The notes under the pieces were generated by a model. It searched no databases, was not told where the DNA came from, and saw only the letters and a program-made list of their open reading frames with translations. From positions 930,001-994,000 of the forward strand of contig JALQBC010000002.1 of assembly GCA_023375675.1 (NCBI GenBank): a DNA stretch of 64,000 nt. The letters are read 5' to 3'. The position numbers and the translations under genes were made by a program. This document shows positions 33,550 to 45,292 of the stretch, in pieces (positions within the stretch are counted from its first letter, which is position 1; every line of letters starts with the position of its first letter). Origin of the DNA: Cytospora piceicola. Lineage: Eukaryota > Ascomycota > Sordariomycetes > Diaporthales > Cytosporaceae.

Positions 33550-34752
33550 TTACTCGGCACGGAGCTCGGCAATCCTGGCCTGGACGCGCTCCTTCTTCTG
33601 GTCGTAGGTGAGCTTGGTGGCGCGGTGCTTCTTGGAGATCTCCTTCCACTCATCCTTGCTCTTCTTGGGGGCATCAGACTCGGACTTCTTGAAGGGGTCC
33701 TCACGGATGGCCTTGTGGGCCTCGAGGTACAGGTCCTCCAGACCGTCAGCCTCAATGTCGTCATCGACGTACTTCTGGAACTGGGACTTGAAGCGCTCCT
33801 CGTCGTCGTCGGCGAGGGTCTCCATGTACTCAGCGACGTGACCGGCGGTGATGTACTTGCGGAGGGTCTCAGCGTCGAGCTCCTCAGACTCCATGTCGTA
33901 ACCGGGGAAACGGTTCTCGGAGTGGGGGATGAGAATGCCACCGTCGGAGGCACCCTTCATGGCACCGAAGACACGGGCACCAGTGGAGGTGCGGACAAGA
34001 CCAACGTCGAGGTAGGCCTTGAAGGGGCGGCGCTCGCCGTCGTCGGTCTCGGCGGCCTCGGTCAGGGTGTACTCTCCATCGGCCTCCTCAACTCCGGGGA
34101 AGGTCTCGTCGATTCCGAGCTTCTTCAGGGCACGGCGGGCGATCAGCAGACCGGTGGCGTAGGCAGCAGCCCAGTTGGTCAGGCCGTGCTCGATGCCGTA
34201 GGCGCGCAGCTCGTGGGCGTAGGCAGAGACGAAGACCTTGTCACCAGTGATCTCAGAAGTGACGATCTGCCTGTTAGGTGCGACAATCGTTAGCTACCAC
34301 GTTCCGTCCCCTCGGTAAATTCGACTGCGTCCGCGGGGCAATGAGCACGTACATGATGATGTCCCGGTTGGTGAAACGGACGACAAGACGGTGCTTGGGA
34401 GCATTGTACTTGTTCTTGGCCTGGGAGATCAGGCGCTTACGAGCATAGTAGTCGGTCTTGCCCTGCTGTCTGCGCTTGTACTTGGTCTGGAAGCGACTGG
34501 AAAGGGTTGTTAGTACTGATGATGCCCGTTTGACGGTGAAATCTTCCACCATTGCCAGACTGGAACGTCGAGAACTTACCTGTAGTACGCGCTGGTCTTG
34601 GTGAGAGTGAACGGCTGCGATTTTCCCATAGAGTCAGCAATTTGCGCTTCAGATTATTTCTCCCAATCCGAAGCATCTTGCATTGACCCTCATCCCCCAG
34701 AATTGATGCCCGCGAGCCAGTCGCGAACAGGAAGCTGTTGTCAACTCACCAT
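33550..34752 (-). CDS. rpl5: 60S ribosomal protein L5 (uL18)
   Basis: Four exons: 34752-34750, 34614-34580, 34496-34353 and 34270-33550. The total is 903 nt, or 300 residues, in frame. The first coding exon is only the initiator ATG, immediately followed by a GTGAGT donor; exon 2 continues [12 protein letters not shown]. Characteristic L5 blocks follow: [64 protein letters not shown], and the basic C-terminal [13 protein letters not shown]5 binds 5S rRNA and, with uL5, assembles the central protuberance of the large subunit. An alternative in-frame ATG at 34629, inside intron 1, would give four extra residues (MGKSQ in place of M). Codon use is strongly biased to C-ending codons, as expected for a highly expressed gene. 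Confidence 0.96.
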
Positions 34753-35166
34753 TTTGACCGATTTCTGCTGGATGTCCCCGGGTGGTTGTCTGGAGGTGTC
34801 GTTCGTCAAAGTCGATCAGTTCGTCAAACTCGTTTTCTGGATTCTGGTGGGAGAAAAGTTGCAAGTGACCCACTTGCACAACCCTAAGGCTTATGATTGG
34901 CCACGTCTGTCTAGTGCTTCCAGCCAGCCGCCAGCAAGGGCAAAGCTGGGTTGGAGACGACTACCGTACCGAACTATTTTCTTATCGCTTATCAGCTGCC
35001 GAGGACTCTTACTTTCCCCCCTTCAACGTTTCCCCGGATTCAACGTCGTCCAGCCCCGTTGCTTGATTCATTGTTGCTTGCTTACTTGAATCAGAAAGCC
35101 GGGTTTGGCCTGCTTCCACTGGGGACATAAAGAATTCAGTTCAATATTAGAAAGACATACTTAAAT
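34753..35166. promoter_or_regulatory. Divergent promoter, rpl5 / HAD-like gene
   Basis: 414 bases separate two divergent start codons. The L5 side includes an A/T-rich stretch and pyrimidine runs typical of ribosomal-protein leaders. No third gene fits. Confidence 0.6.
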
Positions 35167-36277
35167 ATGTTGCCTGATGAGCAGCCCGTTGAATACATCC
35201 TCCAAAGCATTGACGCAGAGATGGAGACTCAGCCTAAGGTCATTCTCTTCGACATAGGAGGTGTTGTTGTAAGTACGCCAGCCTCGGATTTTGACATTGA
35301 ATAGAATCCATACTTTCCCATTCTGTTACAGCACGTTCTAGGCAATTGGGTAATTTTTGTTCAGTGCCTCCTTATTGATACGTTCCTTCATTATATCGCC
35401 CTTGCCGTTTGTGCCGGCGGGCTTGTACTATTTCGACAAGTTCGCCCAGGTTTACTGACAAGCCGCACAGGTCGTTTCTCCCTTTCAGTCCATCCTGGAT
35501 TATGAGCTCAGTCTCGGGATCCCAGCAGGCTGGGTCAATTATTCCATCTCCAAGACGGCTCCTGACGGGTTCTGGCATCGTCTAGAAACGGGCAGGATAC
35601 CACTGAATGATGCCTTCTACGAGGGTTTCTCCAGAGACCTTAGCAATCCGAAGCTGTGGGCGGCTTTTTACAATGACCAACGAGTCAAAGATCCAAAACT
35701 GCCTGAGGATGTGCCTCCCGTGCCGAAACTCGACGCAGAGTGGCTCTTCCACGACATGATGACCACTGCGGTACATCCTGACCCGTGGATGTTTCCCGCC
35801 CTGAAAAATCTCAAGTCAAGCGGAAAGTACATCCTGGCTGCATTGAGCAACACTGTCGTATTCCCGCCGGGCCATAAGCTCCATCGACCTGACATTGCCG
35901 CGGACCCTGTGCGGAGCATCTTTGACTGCTTCGTTTCGTCCGCGCATGTTGGAATGAGGAAGCCAGATCCTCGGATATACCAACTCGCGGTGCGGGAGGT
36001 TGACAAATTTGCCCGGCAAAATTCCGAGTCACCCAGAGGAAGGGAGCTTGGCTGGGGAAATGGCGTCAGGCCAGAGGAGGTTCTGTTTCTCGATGATATC
36101 GGCCAGAACCTGAAGGCAGGCAGAGACGCAGGTTTCCGAACTATCAAGGTCAACTTGGGCAGGGCGTTCGAGGCCGTAGAAGAGCTCGAGACAATCACTG
36201 GGCTGGAGTTGGCTGGAGACCACCCCAAGATTCCGATAAAACCGAGGTATAAGCCTGCGGGCCAGGCAAAGATATAG
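35167..36277 (+). CDS. HAD-superfamily hydrolase (epoxide hydrolase N-terminal / ACAD10-like type)
   Basis: Two exons, 35167-35268 and 35471-36277, over a 201-nt intron (donor GTAAGT, branch TTTACTGAC, acceptor CGCACAG), giving 302 residues. HAD motif I is FDIGGVV, with the nucleophile at D29; the usual second Asp is Gly31, as in the epoxide hydrolase N-terminal and ACAD10 groups. Motif II is the Ser of AALSNT, motif III the Lys of GMRKPDPRIY and motif IV LFLDDIGQN. The cap domain lies between motifs I and II. The second motif I Asp normally acts as general acid, so its loss suggests weak or altered phosphatase activity. The substrate is unknown. The gene converges on the methyltransferase gene with only 58 bases between stop codons. 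Confidence 0.85.
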
Positions 36278-36335
36278 CATTCAGGAGAAGATCACTTTGG
36301 TGTCATTCAACGCCCGGGCATTTAGGTTTCTCGGC

Positions 36336-37187
36336 TCACTCGGGCTTCCGCGCAATGTAGACATACAAGACATCGGTACTCTCGACCTTGCCATCCACTG
36401 CTATCCTCTCCCACTCCTCCCGAAACAGCGGTTTCGCCTTGGCCTTGAAATCATCTGAAACGGAATTCTGAGTCAGACTGCTGTTCACATTTTTTTCATA
36501 CAGCTCATCCGCCTCATCGACCCCATGGAATACCGATCCCTTTCCTGAGATGCTGTCCAGTCGCATTGCATTTTCCACCTTCATGCCCTGCAACTCCAAA
36601 AAAACCTTACACGACTCGATCGAGTAGATCCATGAGCGGTGAGAGGGATACTTTATACACATTTTCTGCGCAACCCGCTCCAGCACCAGCCCCGGCCTCA
36701 AGCTCCACTCGTGTGGGATGTCTATCGCCATAACACCGCCCGGACTGAGGTACCCCTTCCAGTGAGCAATCACTCCCGCAGGGTCATCTAACAAGACGAA
36801 TGCGCAAGAGCAGAGTATGGCATCAAAGTTGCCCTTCTCAACCCCAGAAACCCCCTCTAGGTCCGTCACGTCATGGTGAAAAGCCTTGATCCTCTTTCCC
36901 AGCCCGGGCTCCCTCTGCTGCCTCTGGCGCAGCTGCTCGAGCATCCCGCTGGAGACGTCCACGCCGACGACCTCGCCATTCTCGCCTACGATTTCTGCAG
37001 CGAGGAAGGCCTCCAGGCCGGTGCCGCAGCAGAGGTCCAGGACTCGATCGCCAGCCTTGATGGGTATGAGAGAGACGAAGCGGCGGGAGTAATCCGGGTG
37101 CCAGGAATCTTCATACTTGGGAGCGCGAGTGTTGTACATCCGTTGAGCGGATTGGTTCTGGGCCTCGGTGCCGAATAATGCTGCCAT
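36336..37187 (-). CDS. Class I SAM-dependent methyltransferase
   Basis: Single exon, 283 residues, start at the ATG at 37187 (MAALFGTEAQNQ). The upstream frame opens with a TTG only and is rejected. The Rossmann methyltransferase fold is clear: motif I VLDLCCGTGLEA at about residues 49-60, an acidic end of strand 2 (GVDVSSGML), motif II at DAILCSCAF and motif III at YLSPGGVMAIDIP. The general fold matches UbiE/Methyltransf_11-type small-molecule methyltransferases. The acceptor molecule cannot be inferred. It lies between a HAD hydrolase and an O-methyltransferase, a neighbourhood suggesting natural-product or detoxification chemistry, though no synthase is present in the window. Confidence 0.85.
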   Translation of the reverse strand: MAALFGTEAQNQSAQRMYNTRAPKYEDSWHPDYSRRFVSLIPIKAGDRVLDLCCGTGLEAFLAAEIVGENGEVVGVDVSSGMLEQLRQRQQREPGLGKRIKAFHHDVTDLEGVSGVEKGNFDAILCSCAFVLLDDPAGVIAHWKGYLSPGGVMAIDIPHEWSLRPGLVLERVAQKMCIKYPSHRSWIYSIESCKVFLELQGMKVENAMRLDSISGKGSVFHGVDEADELYEKNVNSSLTQNSVSDDFKAKAKPLFREEWERIAVDGKVESTDVLYVYIARKPE

Positions 37188-37974
37188 TTTGTATGCAGTT
37201 TTGTAAATTGAGAAACAGGAGCGTCTTATATATACCGGAAGAATACACAAGAAGTAGCAGAGCGAAGAGAGGACCTAGGAGTCATTGGTCTTGGCGCTCC
37301 TTTTATAATACGGTTTTATACAATTCGACTTCGAGAACAATAGGCCCAACTCAACGATGTGACCATATAGTCCTTGGGTCTGAGCCACCATGAGGGTCAA
37401 CAAGTAGGAGCGTAGGTAGAGATAGTGGGATGGTTGCTGACTGAGCCATGAACTCGCTTGACCAAAACAGGAATTTGGCTTGCCTGGCCTTGCCCAGAAA
37501 TTCATTGAGGGGTGTCCATCATTTCACCAATAAGTTTCGTCCCGCTGTGGCTTCCTGCGCAACAATTGTCTTCTGTGCGGGGTTTTGCAGGCTACTCCGT
37601 CGCATATCTCAGTGCACATCTAGCAACATGATTCCAAAGTTACCTACCGACTTACCTCGGTAAATAAAGCCGACAACAAGCAGCCCCAACACCATAATTA
37701 ACGTGTTTAAGAGCCACCATAACGATACAGTATTCACAGATAATGCAGAATAGGGCGACGTTGTTTTCCTTGAAAAGAGTTTGCATGTGATGTTCGCCAT
37801 AGAAGAAACAGTGTTAGAGATAACGGCTAAACGTACAGGTGTTTTACTACCATCACGGCCCCCTTATGCCACTAAATTAACGAGCCTCCCGGAACCCCTC
37901 TTCCTGTCTCCTCACGCCATCATAATCAACTTTGCACCAGCGATTTAAAAACACAACTAGTTCTGCCACCAGAT
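37188..37974. other. Intergenic region between two methyltransferase genes
   Basis: About 0.8 kb holding the promoter of the class I methyltransferase and the 3' flank of the O-methyltransferase. AT-rich 37600-37900. No gene seen. Confidence 0.6.
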
Positions 37975-39239
37975 CTAGGCCAATTCTGCCTCGATGACGT
38001 TCTCAATACTCTCTAGGGACCTCCAGATCTTGACAATCTTCAACCCAGCACTGGCCAGCAGCGCGGACCACTGCGTCTCCGACCTCTCCATCGAGCAGTG
38101 GACAGCCATCATAACAATATCCAACACCGTGACCTTCGCCAGCGGCTTCTCATCCGACATCAGGCTCTCCTGGAGAAGGAGCCTCGAATAACCCTTCTCC
38201 ATGGACCCCGCGATGTTCCTCAGGATCTGCACGGCCTTGTCATCGGGCCAGTCGTGGAGGATGATGTGCATGAAGTAGACCCGCGCTCCCTTGACCGGCT
38301 CCTCATCGAAGAAGTTGTGGGGCTGTAGCTCGATGGCCTCCGTCCCGAGGTCAACGTCGCGGAGGGTGTCAGGGAGGTCCTGCAGGACGAGACTGCCTGG
38401 AGGGCAGTTGCTTTGGTGCTTGGTGTGGAACTTCAGGATGTCGTGGCCCTTGTTTCCGCCGATGTCCACTACTAACTTGCGGTCAGGCCTTTGTCTCCCC
38501 GCGGATATAATATCCTCCGTTGGGTAGATTTCACTCCAGTGCACAAGATTGTACTTGGAGTGCTGTGGGGTGTCAGCCGTCTTTGATCATGTACAAGAAC
38601 AACAGGGGGTTGGTTTGGACTCGAGGGGATACGTACCAGCTTCATGGCACTGCTGAAGTCAGAGATAAGTCTCTGGTTCTCTCCGAGCCACTCGAAGAAG
38701 GTGACCGTAACCCCATGATGGTACTGGAAGCAACCCTTGTCCACGTCGGTGGGGTTTACATAACCCGTCTCCTTCAGAAACTTGGGAAAGGCGCCAATCA
38801 CCGGGCCCATCAGCTCGCCGTGGAAGCCGCCGTATACATTGGCGAAATCCGGCTCGGCCACGAAGCTCTTGGCCCAGGGTGTGGCAACGAAGGTGTCCAG
38901 CGCCGTCTCGACGATGAGGTGCTGGCCGGCGAGACAGCGCAGCATGCGCCTCAGCAGCACCACATCGGCGCCGGTGAGCTCTGCCAGTTCTGTGCTGGTT
39001 ATGGGTTTGTGGCCGGCCTCGGCCCATTTAGTGAAGACGCCGGCTTGGACGAGTGCGTTTATGCAGGCGCTGGTTGATGAGTTGGTCCAGGAGTGTTCCC
39101 AGGCGACGTCCCAGGGTGATTGGGTCTTCCGGAAGGCCTTGTAGAGAGCGTCCCGGACTCGAATCCGCTCGGCCTCGCTGGTGAAGGAGTCTGTCTCGAT
39201 GCCTCCCAGGGCAGCCAGTAGTTCATCTGTGGAAGACAT
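37975..39239 (-). CDS. O-methyltransferase (COMT/AflO-like family)
   Basis: Two exons, 39239-38637 and 38562-37975, over a 73-nt intron (donor GTACGT, acceptor CCCCACAG), giving 396 residues. The N-terminal half is the helical dimerisation and winged-helix region (LAELTGADVVLLRRMLRCLA). The C-terminal half is the SAM-binding domain: motif I VVDIGGNKGHDI at about 232-243, then LVLQDLP. The catalytic base is H304 in HIILHDWPDD, as in plant caffeate OMTs and fungal sterigmatocystin-type OMTs. These enzymes methylate phenolic or other hydroxyls of small aromatic products. The third Gly of the canonical GGG motif is Asn. The gene is 0.8 kb upstream of another methyltransferase on the same strand and near a decayed MFS transporter. 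Confidence 0.9.
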
Positions 39240-40240
39240 GGTTCACGGTCTGCCGAGGAGTGTTGGGTCACTGAGTGAGGACTGTGTACCTAGGTAGTGC
39301 GAATACCGCGATATCAAAGGCTCAATGATGATGGTACGCTTGTCCACAGCGATAAACCTTGGAGATTATAATGATAATAGATATACAAGACGTCATCTTT
39401 GGAGGGTTATCTTCCTTCCGAAATTAGTAACCGTTTATGCAGACGAAGTGCCGACAGAATTAATGCTCGATGCTGCGACTTGCGGGGTGCGTGGTGACGT
39501 GCTTGATTCGATGCGTTGCATGAACGCCAGGACTCATGTGATTCCGATAACGACGACATCCGGGTTATATTATCTTTATGTTCCCTCCGGGCTGGAGACG
39601 TTTCAGGGTCTCTGGCCCCGGGTGGGTCGCAATGGGCTTGCGAGGTGTCTTCGTCCCACTATCGGCTGCATGCCAAACGACATAGGGGAGGACCCCTAAT
39701 TAGCACCGGACGGGGCTCCGCGGCTTTCAATTCAAGGAAAGGTTGACAAGATGAAGATGACGCTAACTAATTGGTAAAAGATGCCACATACCGTTGACCT
39801 CGGTCGAAAACTCTCAACTGGGAGGCAGAGGCGAGATAGGCAAATTAGGGTTTCAATGGGCAAAATGGGCTACGTCTGACTTCGATAAGACGGAACTCAC
39901 GAACAACAGTATCTTCCTGGGTGGTGAAGTCACCCTAGAGTATCAGACATAGCTGCGGGCTTGTGTAAGTGCCTTGGTATCAGTGTCGTCGCCGTTGCGT
40001 ACATGCCGTTGGCAGTAGCTGACAATCGATAGGGCCGGACATAGAGCATCACGTGTGAACAATGGGTCTTGAATGAGAAGCAGGCTCGCTAACACCTCCA
40101 TCTCGGTCAGGGGAAGAAAAGGGATTCATGCGATCTCCAAGGCCCAGACCCCCTCAAGTAATATCGACTGTTCTCCCGCGTCCCCTGTCTTCATGTCTTT
40201 TTGTCCTCATGTGTACTGAAGACACTGCACCATTGGTGGC
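39240..40240. other. Intergenic region
   Basis: Contains the O-methyltransferase promoter, with a short CCTAGG element at about 39289. A 124-codon plus-strand frame at 39325-39699 has no recognisable domain. No supported gene. Confidence 0.55.
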
Positions 40241-40930
40241 TTATAATGTTATAGAAGTGTTCAGAAGGCTGGGATATCTCCTGGTTATTCTTCCATCCAC
40301 CAGAATGCGCGTCTCATGCAGCAAGTGGCTGCCAGAGTCATCAGAGTTGAATTTCTTGACAAAGGCATCCTGTCCCCTAAGCTTCACGAAGAAGAGGAGA
40401 TTACGAGTCCAGAGGCACAAGAGGGTAGCGACCGAAAACACCAATCCCATGAGCAAGGGGCCGTACTGGTAGAGCATATCGTCAGGTCGCATACCATGTC
40501 CCAGGCCTTACTGGAATAGAGCGCCAAAGCCAATGCCAGAGAAGAGGATGGCCAGCATCTCGCAGGCAGCAAGCAATCCGAAGGCCCGGCCGACTGACCG
40601 TGGATGAACGGCCCTCGAGATTACGGCGTGGCACACCTGTGCAGGCACGGAGTGCTGATTCCAAGCGGCAGCACGAAGAGAGACTGAGCAGAGCGACCTC
40701 GGGACCTACATATGTAATTGTCCGGCGCAAAGGTAAAGAGGCCCTGGACGGCGACCAAGAAGACTGCGGAGATGCGAGCCATGATCAAGTCGCGGTCGTT
40801 GCGTGTTCGTTGCCGAAGCATTACATTGTCGATAATGGGTAGGATGATGAGCAGAGCTACAACATTGAAAGCCGTCCGTCCGCCAAGGATTACCTTGAGG
40901 ATAGGCGTTAGCTATTTGTTCAAGGGGGAG
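40241..40930 (-). pseudogene. Decayed MFS transporter (C-terminal half)
   Basis: Conceptual translation on minus gives fragments typical of the second half of a fungal drug/H+ antiporter-type MFS protein. A helix AFNVVALLIILPIIDNV and RNDRDLIMARISAVFLVAVQGL come first (about 40900-40720). After a broken patch come SRAVHPRSVGRAFGLLAACEML and AILFSGIGFGALFQ. A stop codon (TAA, about 40514) stands where intact family members usually have a Trp-Gly pair; then the frame resumes with YGPLLMGLVFSVATLLCLWTR. The N-terminal six helices are missing and no single start exists. Disabling features are the internal stop, a frame break around 40620-40715 and the truncation. A possible N-terminal remnant (MATSIPLQKLSP, from 41542 down to 41315) lies beyond an AT-rich insert. 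Confidence 0.75.
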
Positions 40931-40984
40931 ACATTGAGAGCAAATCCACGATACACGATTACATGATCCAAGAGTACGGCATTT

Positions 40985-41215
40985 TGTAGATAGTAGCAGA
41001 GATTGTACAGGGTTAAATAAGTGCATTGACTGCGGTAGAGAAGGGAATAGAACATTTATACTTCCTTAAGCTCTTCTCCTTAACTATTCATATATAAATC
41101 TGCTGAGCTTACTATCGGCTATCTAAAAGGGTATAATAGGCACTACTATATCGCTATATAGGCTAAGTCACTATAGCTATCTGACTACATCTGACCCCCT
41201 TACGCTATGGCTTCT
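40985..41215. other. AT-rich insertion-like patch
   Basis: A TA-dinucleotide-rich segment (CTATATCGCTATATAGGC type) lies abruptly between GC-balanced sequences and splits the transporter remnants. It resembles the tails of fungal DNA transposons or RIP-mutated repeat DNA, but I could not define terminal inverted repeats or target-site duplications. Confidence 0.4.
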
Positions 41216-41542
41216 GTTGAGGGAAAGGCTATCACCTACACATGTCCATATCGAGTTGCCATCTAAAGGCTGCGGCGATCCACTATGAGAACGACCCTCG
41301 GGGAGAGTCAGGAATCACTTGAGAGCGGAAGAAACGGGAGTCATGAGACACAATTTGAAGAGTACAGCCTTCGTTGTTGTTGAATGAAACACGTCTCGAG
41401 AATCCATCGTGTTGTTGACGGGAATGTTCCATGTCCTGGCTGGCTCAACGTCGCGATCGTTTACGTCGTCAATGCGAGATCTACCAGGGGAACCGATAGA
41501 GTTAGCTGGAGAGAGCTTCTGGAGAGGAATACTGGTGGCCAT

Positions 41543-44500
41543 ATTTAAGGATTGTTTGTTGGTAGTCAAATGCAGGGGTGTGAAAGGATTGGAGAGATTC
41601 GGGGGATGGGTAGAAGGGGTATGAAGAATGGTTGGGAAAGAGTATAGGTGAAGGCTACCCTAGGGTATATTTTGAAAGGAGAGTTGCAGGAGGTAAATGG
41701 AAAGGGGGAGGTAAGCTGTCTGCACGAGATTTTGCAAGACATCGCTCTGGTGTCGCTATTCTCGATCATATCGCCCTTATATTGCCAGTGAACTATGCCT
41801 AAGTGCTATTGCCCTAACCTCGGATACAGTCCAGATATATTGGGAGGCCTTCTGCTCATTGTGGGGGAACTCAACTCAACGGTGCCTTGAACAGCTGTTG
41901 GGCTCTATACTTCAGTTTTTCGTGGAATAGGTTTCAAGAAACATCCGTCTGCATAGGGATGAGGGCATCGTTCAGATGGTATAGTCTAGGTGTGCCCTTC
42001 GACTATGGACGCGGATTTGAAATATTGGGCGGTAATATTCCAAGGTAATTCTCTGGAATTTCCTTGGTCGGCTCAATGGCAATTCCAAGGTTACCAAGTG
42101 GTTGGGTCTTCAGTTCCTTAACGGAGACTTGCTGGTGAGTAGCATCACACAAATACATCCCTCTTGAGTTGAATATTGTTCACCTACATACACACTTGTG
42201 TAGGATATGTTGAGGTCCTCTCCAGGTTCACGTTTGTGGCTTGCAGACATCCTGTCTCTCCTGGAAAGTGGAACGATGCTTCTTGTTTTCTATTCTCTCA
42301 GGCTTCTACCTCAAGGATCCATGACTGGGTCCCTTGACTACTGTTTTGTTCAGTTGGTCACACTGTAGTCTGTCAAGTCCTGAACGTGACTTCCAAAAGA
42401 AATTGCCGCAATGTAGTTAGTCGCCTATAACCACATGCGTTTGTCTATCTAGTAAAGGGAAACCATTCAGACTCATACTTCTGAGAAGCAAGTATATATT
42501 CAAAGTTATACTTCTTGGAGTCAGAGAGGCCCTCGCCAACAACAAGCTATCCACCTAAAGCCTATCACAGAGGCCTATGTTCTTGACTTCTGGCGAGATT
42601 GATTTTGGAACTGGCAGTGTGCCTCGCCGGCCCAGGTAATCTAGCATCGGTTAGTCTAATCCCTGCCTCAGACCGCGAATATCTCGCCGCGGAGGGATGG
42701 TTGCATGCATGTGGTGATGTCGGGTGCTGAGTAAGAGCCCAAATCGTGAACCTACAGTTAAAACATTGAATTCCTCTGAATTCCTCTACTCTTGCACCAA
42801 GAAACTCTCATGCTCCATGGCACCAATCTCAGAAGGAATCTATTCCAAAACTTCAGATTCATTGACTCCTTTCGTGGAAGAATATACAACACGTGCCAGC
42901 ATATTTGGGCATTTTTGCCTCGTCGAAGACTGATAAGAGTATACTTCGGCATTCCTCGGCCAATGGTTTTATCTCTTGATAGAACCAAACGTCCCTTTAC
43001 GGGAAAATGGCAGCGAACGAAACCCACCTAGTGGGCTTGGGTCCAGAAAGCATGCTATGAAGATCACCATATGCGGCGGACTCCTACCAAGCAATTCAAC
43101 CTAACATTCGAATACAAGCACAACCTTGGAACCCGAAGCAATTTGAGGAAGTTAGCCTAAAGTTGCAAGACATGCTCTCGGTTATTTCCAACCCAGGGAG
43201 TCACTTGTGTCTCTTTCCCAAGGTACGTAAGCCTTGACTTTCCGAGGAGCTAACAGCCTTAAGAGAAAACTTCAATTACAGATGTACTTTGTATCTTCGT
43301 GTAACAACTTTGAAGTATCTTAGATATTTATTTGAAATATACGACGAGGATATCAGGTAATCACACAAGTGTACTCATAATCTCATCGAAGATATGTTCC
43401 AGAGGTAACATTACGCTATAGTAACTAACTGCAATCAAGCATACCATCCCACTTTATACTTCTAGCATTGTCAAATTTGAGATGCGTTAACATCTATATG
43501 TATTTCTAGTCAAGAGGTCACAAATCTAATCTGTCTGCCCAGAGGAGTAGTTTTCTTCGCAGCACGCTTGGCAAGATCATCCTAACTACTTAGTACTACT
43601 ATAAGGCTACCCAGTTCTAGTGAAGGTCTCTACATGCTTAATTGTGTAGAAATATTGTCTTCTTTGTAGATGATATAAACACTATTCTCGCCGTTAAAAC
43701 GACTGTTAAGGTATAGTGTTCCTCTCTACCCGGGTGTAGCTACCTGCCACCTAACCGAAGATTAATATTAGTCTTTCCAATGGTTTTGATGTAGCGCGAA
43801 AAGCGATTTGTTAGAGCTTTTCAAAAGAGGGCGTCTTATAAATGGAAAATTTGTACTTTTCTAAAGCTGTCTTATTAATGTCCCCCAACCGAGGTAATTC
43901 CAAAACCCTATGTAGGTGTTTACCGTCCCCCTTTCTGACCTGATTCCAGCTGGAGCCCGTATATAAAGTATTTCCCTCGATTCCAGGGTCTTGATTGTCT
44001 TGGGACTCTGATCCTAAAATCTAGCACTTGGAACATTGAATGAATTTACGAATAAAATGGACCAGGTGTCCCTGCCCTGGAGGATTCGTCCTCAGGTAAT
44101 AAAGCCTTCAAATTAGGTTCATCGAAGGTGTCTATATCAATTGATACACACCCACTCAGCCTCGCACGATAGCTTTCTTAGAGATGTTTACTTGTATGAA
44201 TAGCGTCAGACGGGAAACATGAGTTCAAGTTTCCTATAGAGCCAGAGTTTACTGTGAAATAGATGTCTGCTAATACCGACAGATATCTAGCAATATTCAA
44301 CAGAACCACAATATATTGAGAGCTACAGCTTTAAGTGGACAGTTTGCTAATCCTGTTAATAGCAGTATATGTATGGATTATGACGCGAAATAACGTGCAG
44401 GCCACTCCGAGATACTTCCGAACAGCTGTTTGCAAAGAGATTATCATGTACGGCTATGCAGTCTGTCATGAGTGCCCAGTGGCGTGTTGTCCAAATTAGA

Positions 44501-45292
44501 TACGAAAATATTTAGGAAGCAAGGCGAGGCTGGTTAGATGGCGGGAGACAAGCGAGACTACTGACTGGACAGGGTGCATGGTAGCATGAATATGCACTTC
44601 TTACCACCGTCGTCTGCTCTAGTTGGCTCAATGAAGCTATGTCTGCCCAATGGGCCACAGCATCGGAACCAGGTTTTGCTACAGGTCAGGTTTTTATGTA
44701 AGACGTTCATTGGCGCAGTGCAAGAGCAAGCCCTACGATTATCCTCGCCAGCATGTGAATGGGTACATCACAATGTGGCACGCTGCATGAACCCCTCCAC
44801 AGCTCCCGTCACATCAAACTACAGTTCGAGACCTTCTTTTCGCCCGCCTCGCAAACACTTGCCTTGCATTTTTGACTGAACCAGAAAAGATCCTCATTCA
44901 AATCCCCTTTCGAATCCCCTTTCAAACCCCCTCTCAAATCCCGCCGTCCCGAAACGCCAAATGATCAGCACCCCCTCATACCTCCCAGCTGAGAACGGAA
45001 ATGCCTGCACCTTTTCCAATGCCTCGTCCCACGACTCCCTATCCCATCTGAACTCAAAACATAGTTATGAGCGGGTATACCGCAAGAAGGATAATGCCGC
45101 TCCAAGCCGAGCCCAATGTCGAACCAGATTCCACAGGTTTGTAGCCACCACGACGGAGGGGAAAGAAAAAAAACAAAATCGCCATGCCACCGCAGGTGCG
45201 CCGTTCCAAAAAGAGAGAAAAAAGTCTACCGCCGAACCAGAACAGAATAGCGCAAGTGATTGGTCATTACCAGCCGCCAGTGAAAATGATCT
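41543..45292. other. AT-rich, gene-free region
   Basis: 3.7 kb with TA-rich composition, frequent stops in all frames and no frame above about 140 codons. This fits RIP-affected or otherwise relaxed DNA. Weak internal repeats of an ATTCCAAGGT type occur at 42035-42105. A period-10/11 AAATCCCCTTTC-like tract lies at 44895-44945, just 3' of the bZIP gene. No transposase or reverse transcriptase fragment was recognised. Confidence 0.5.

Noticed and set aside
36336..37250. Longer methyltransferase N terminus (304 residues)
   Set aside because: The first codon would be TTG and the extra residues do not resemble the family; the ATG at 37187 is preferred.
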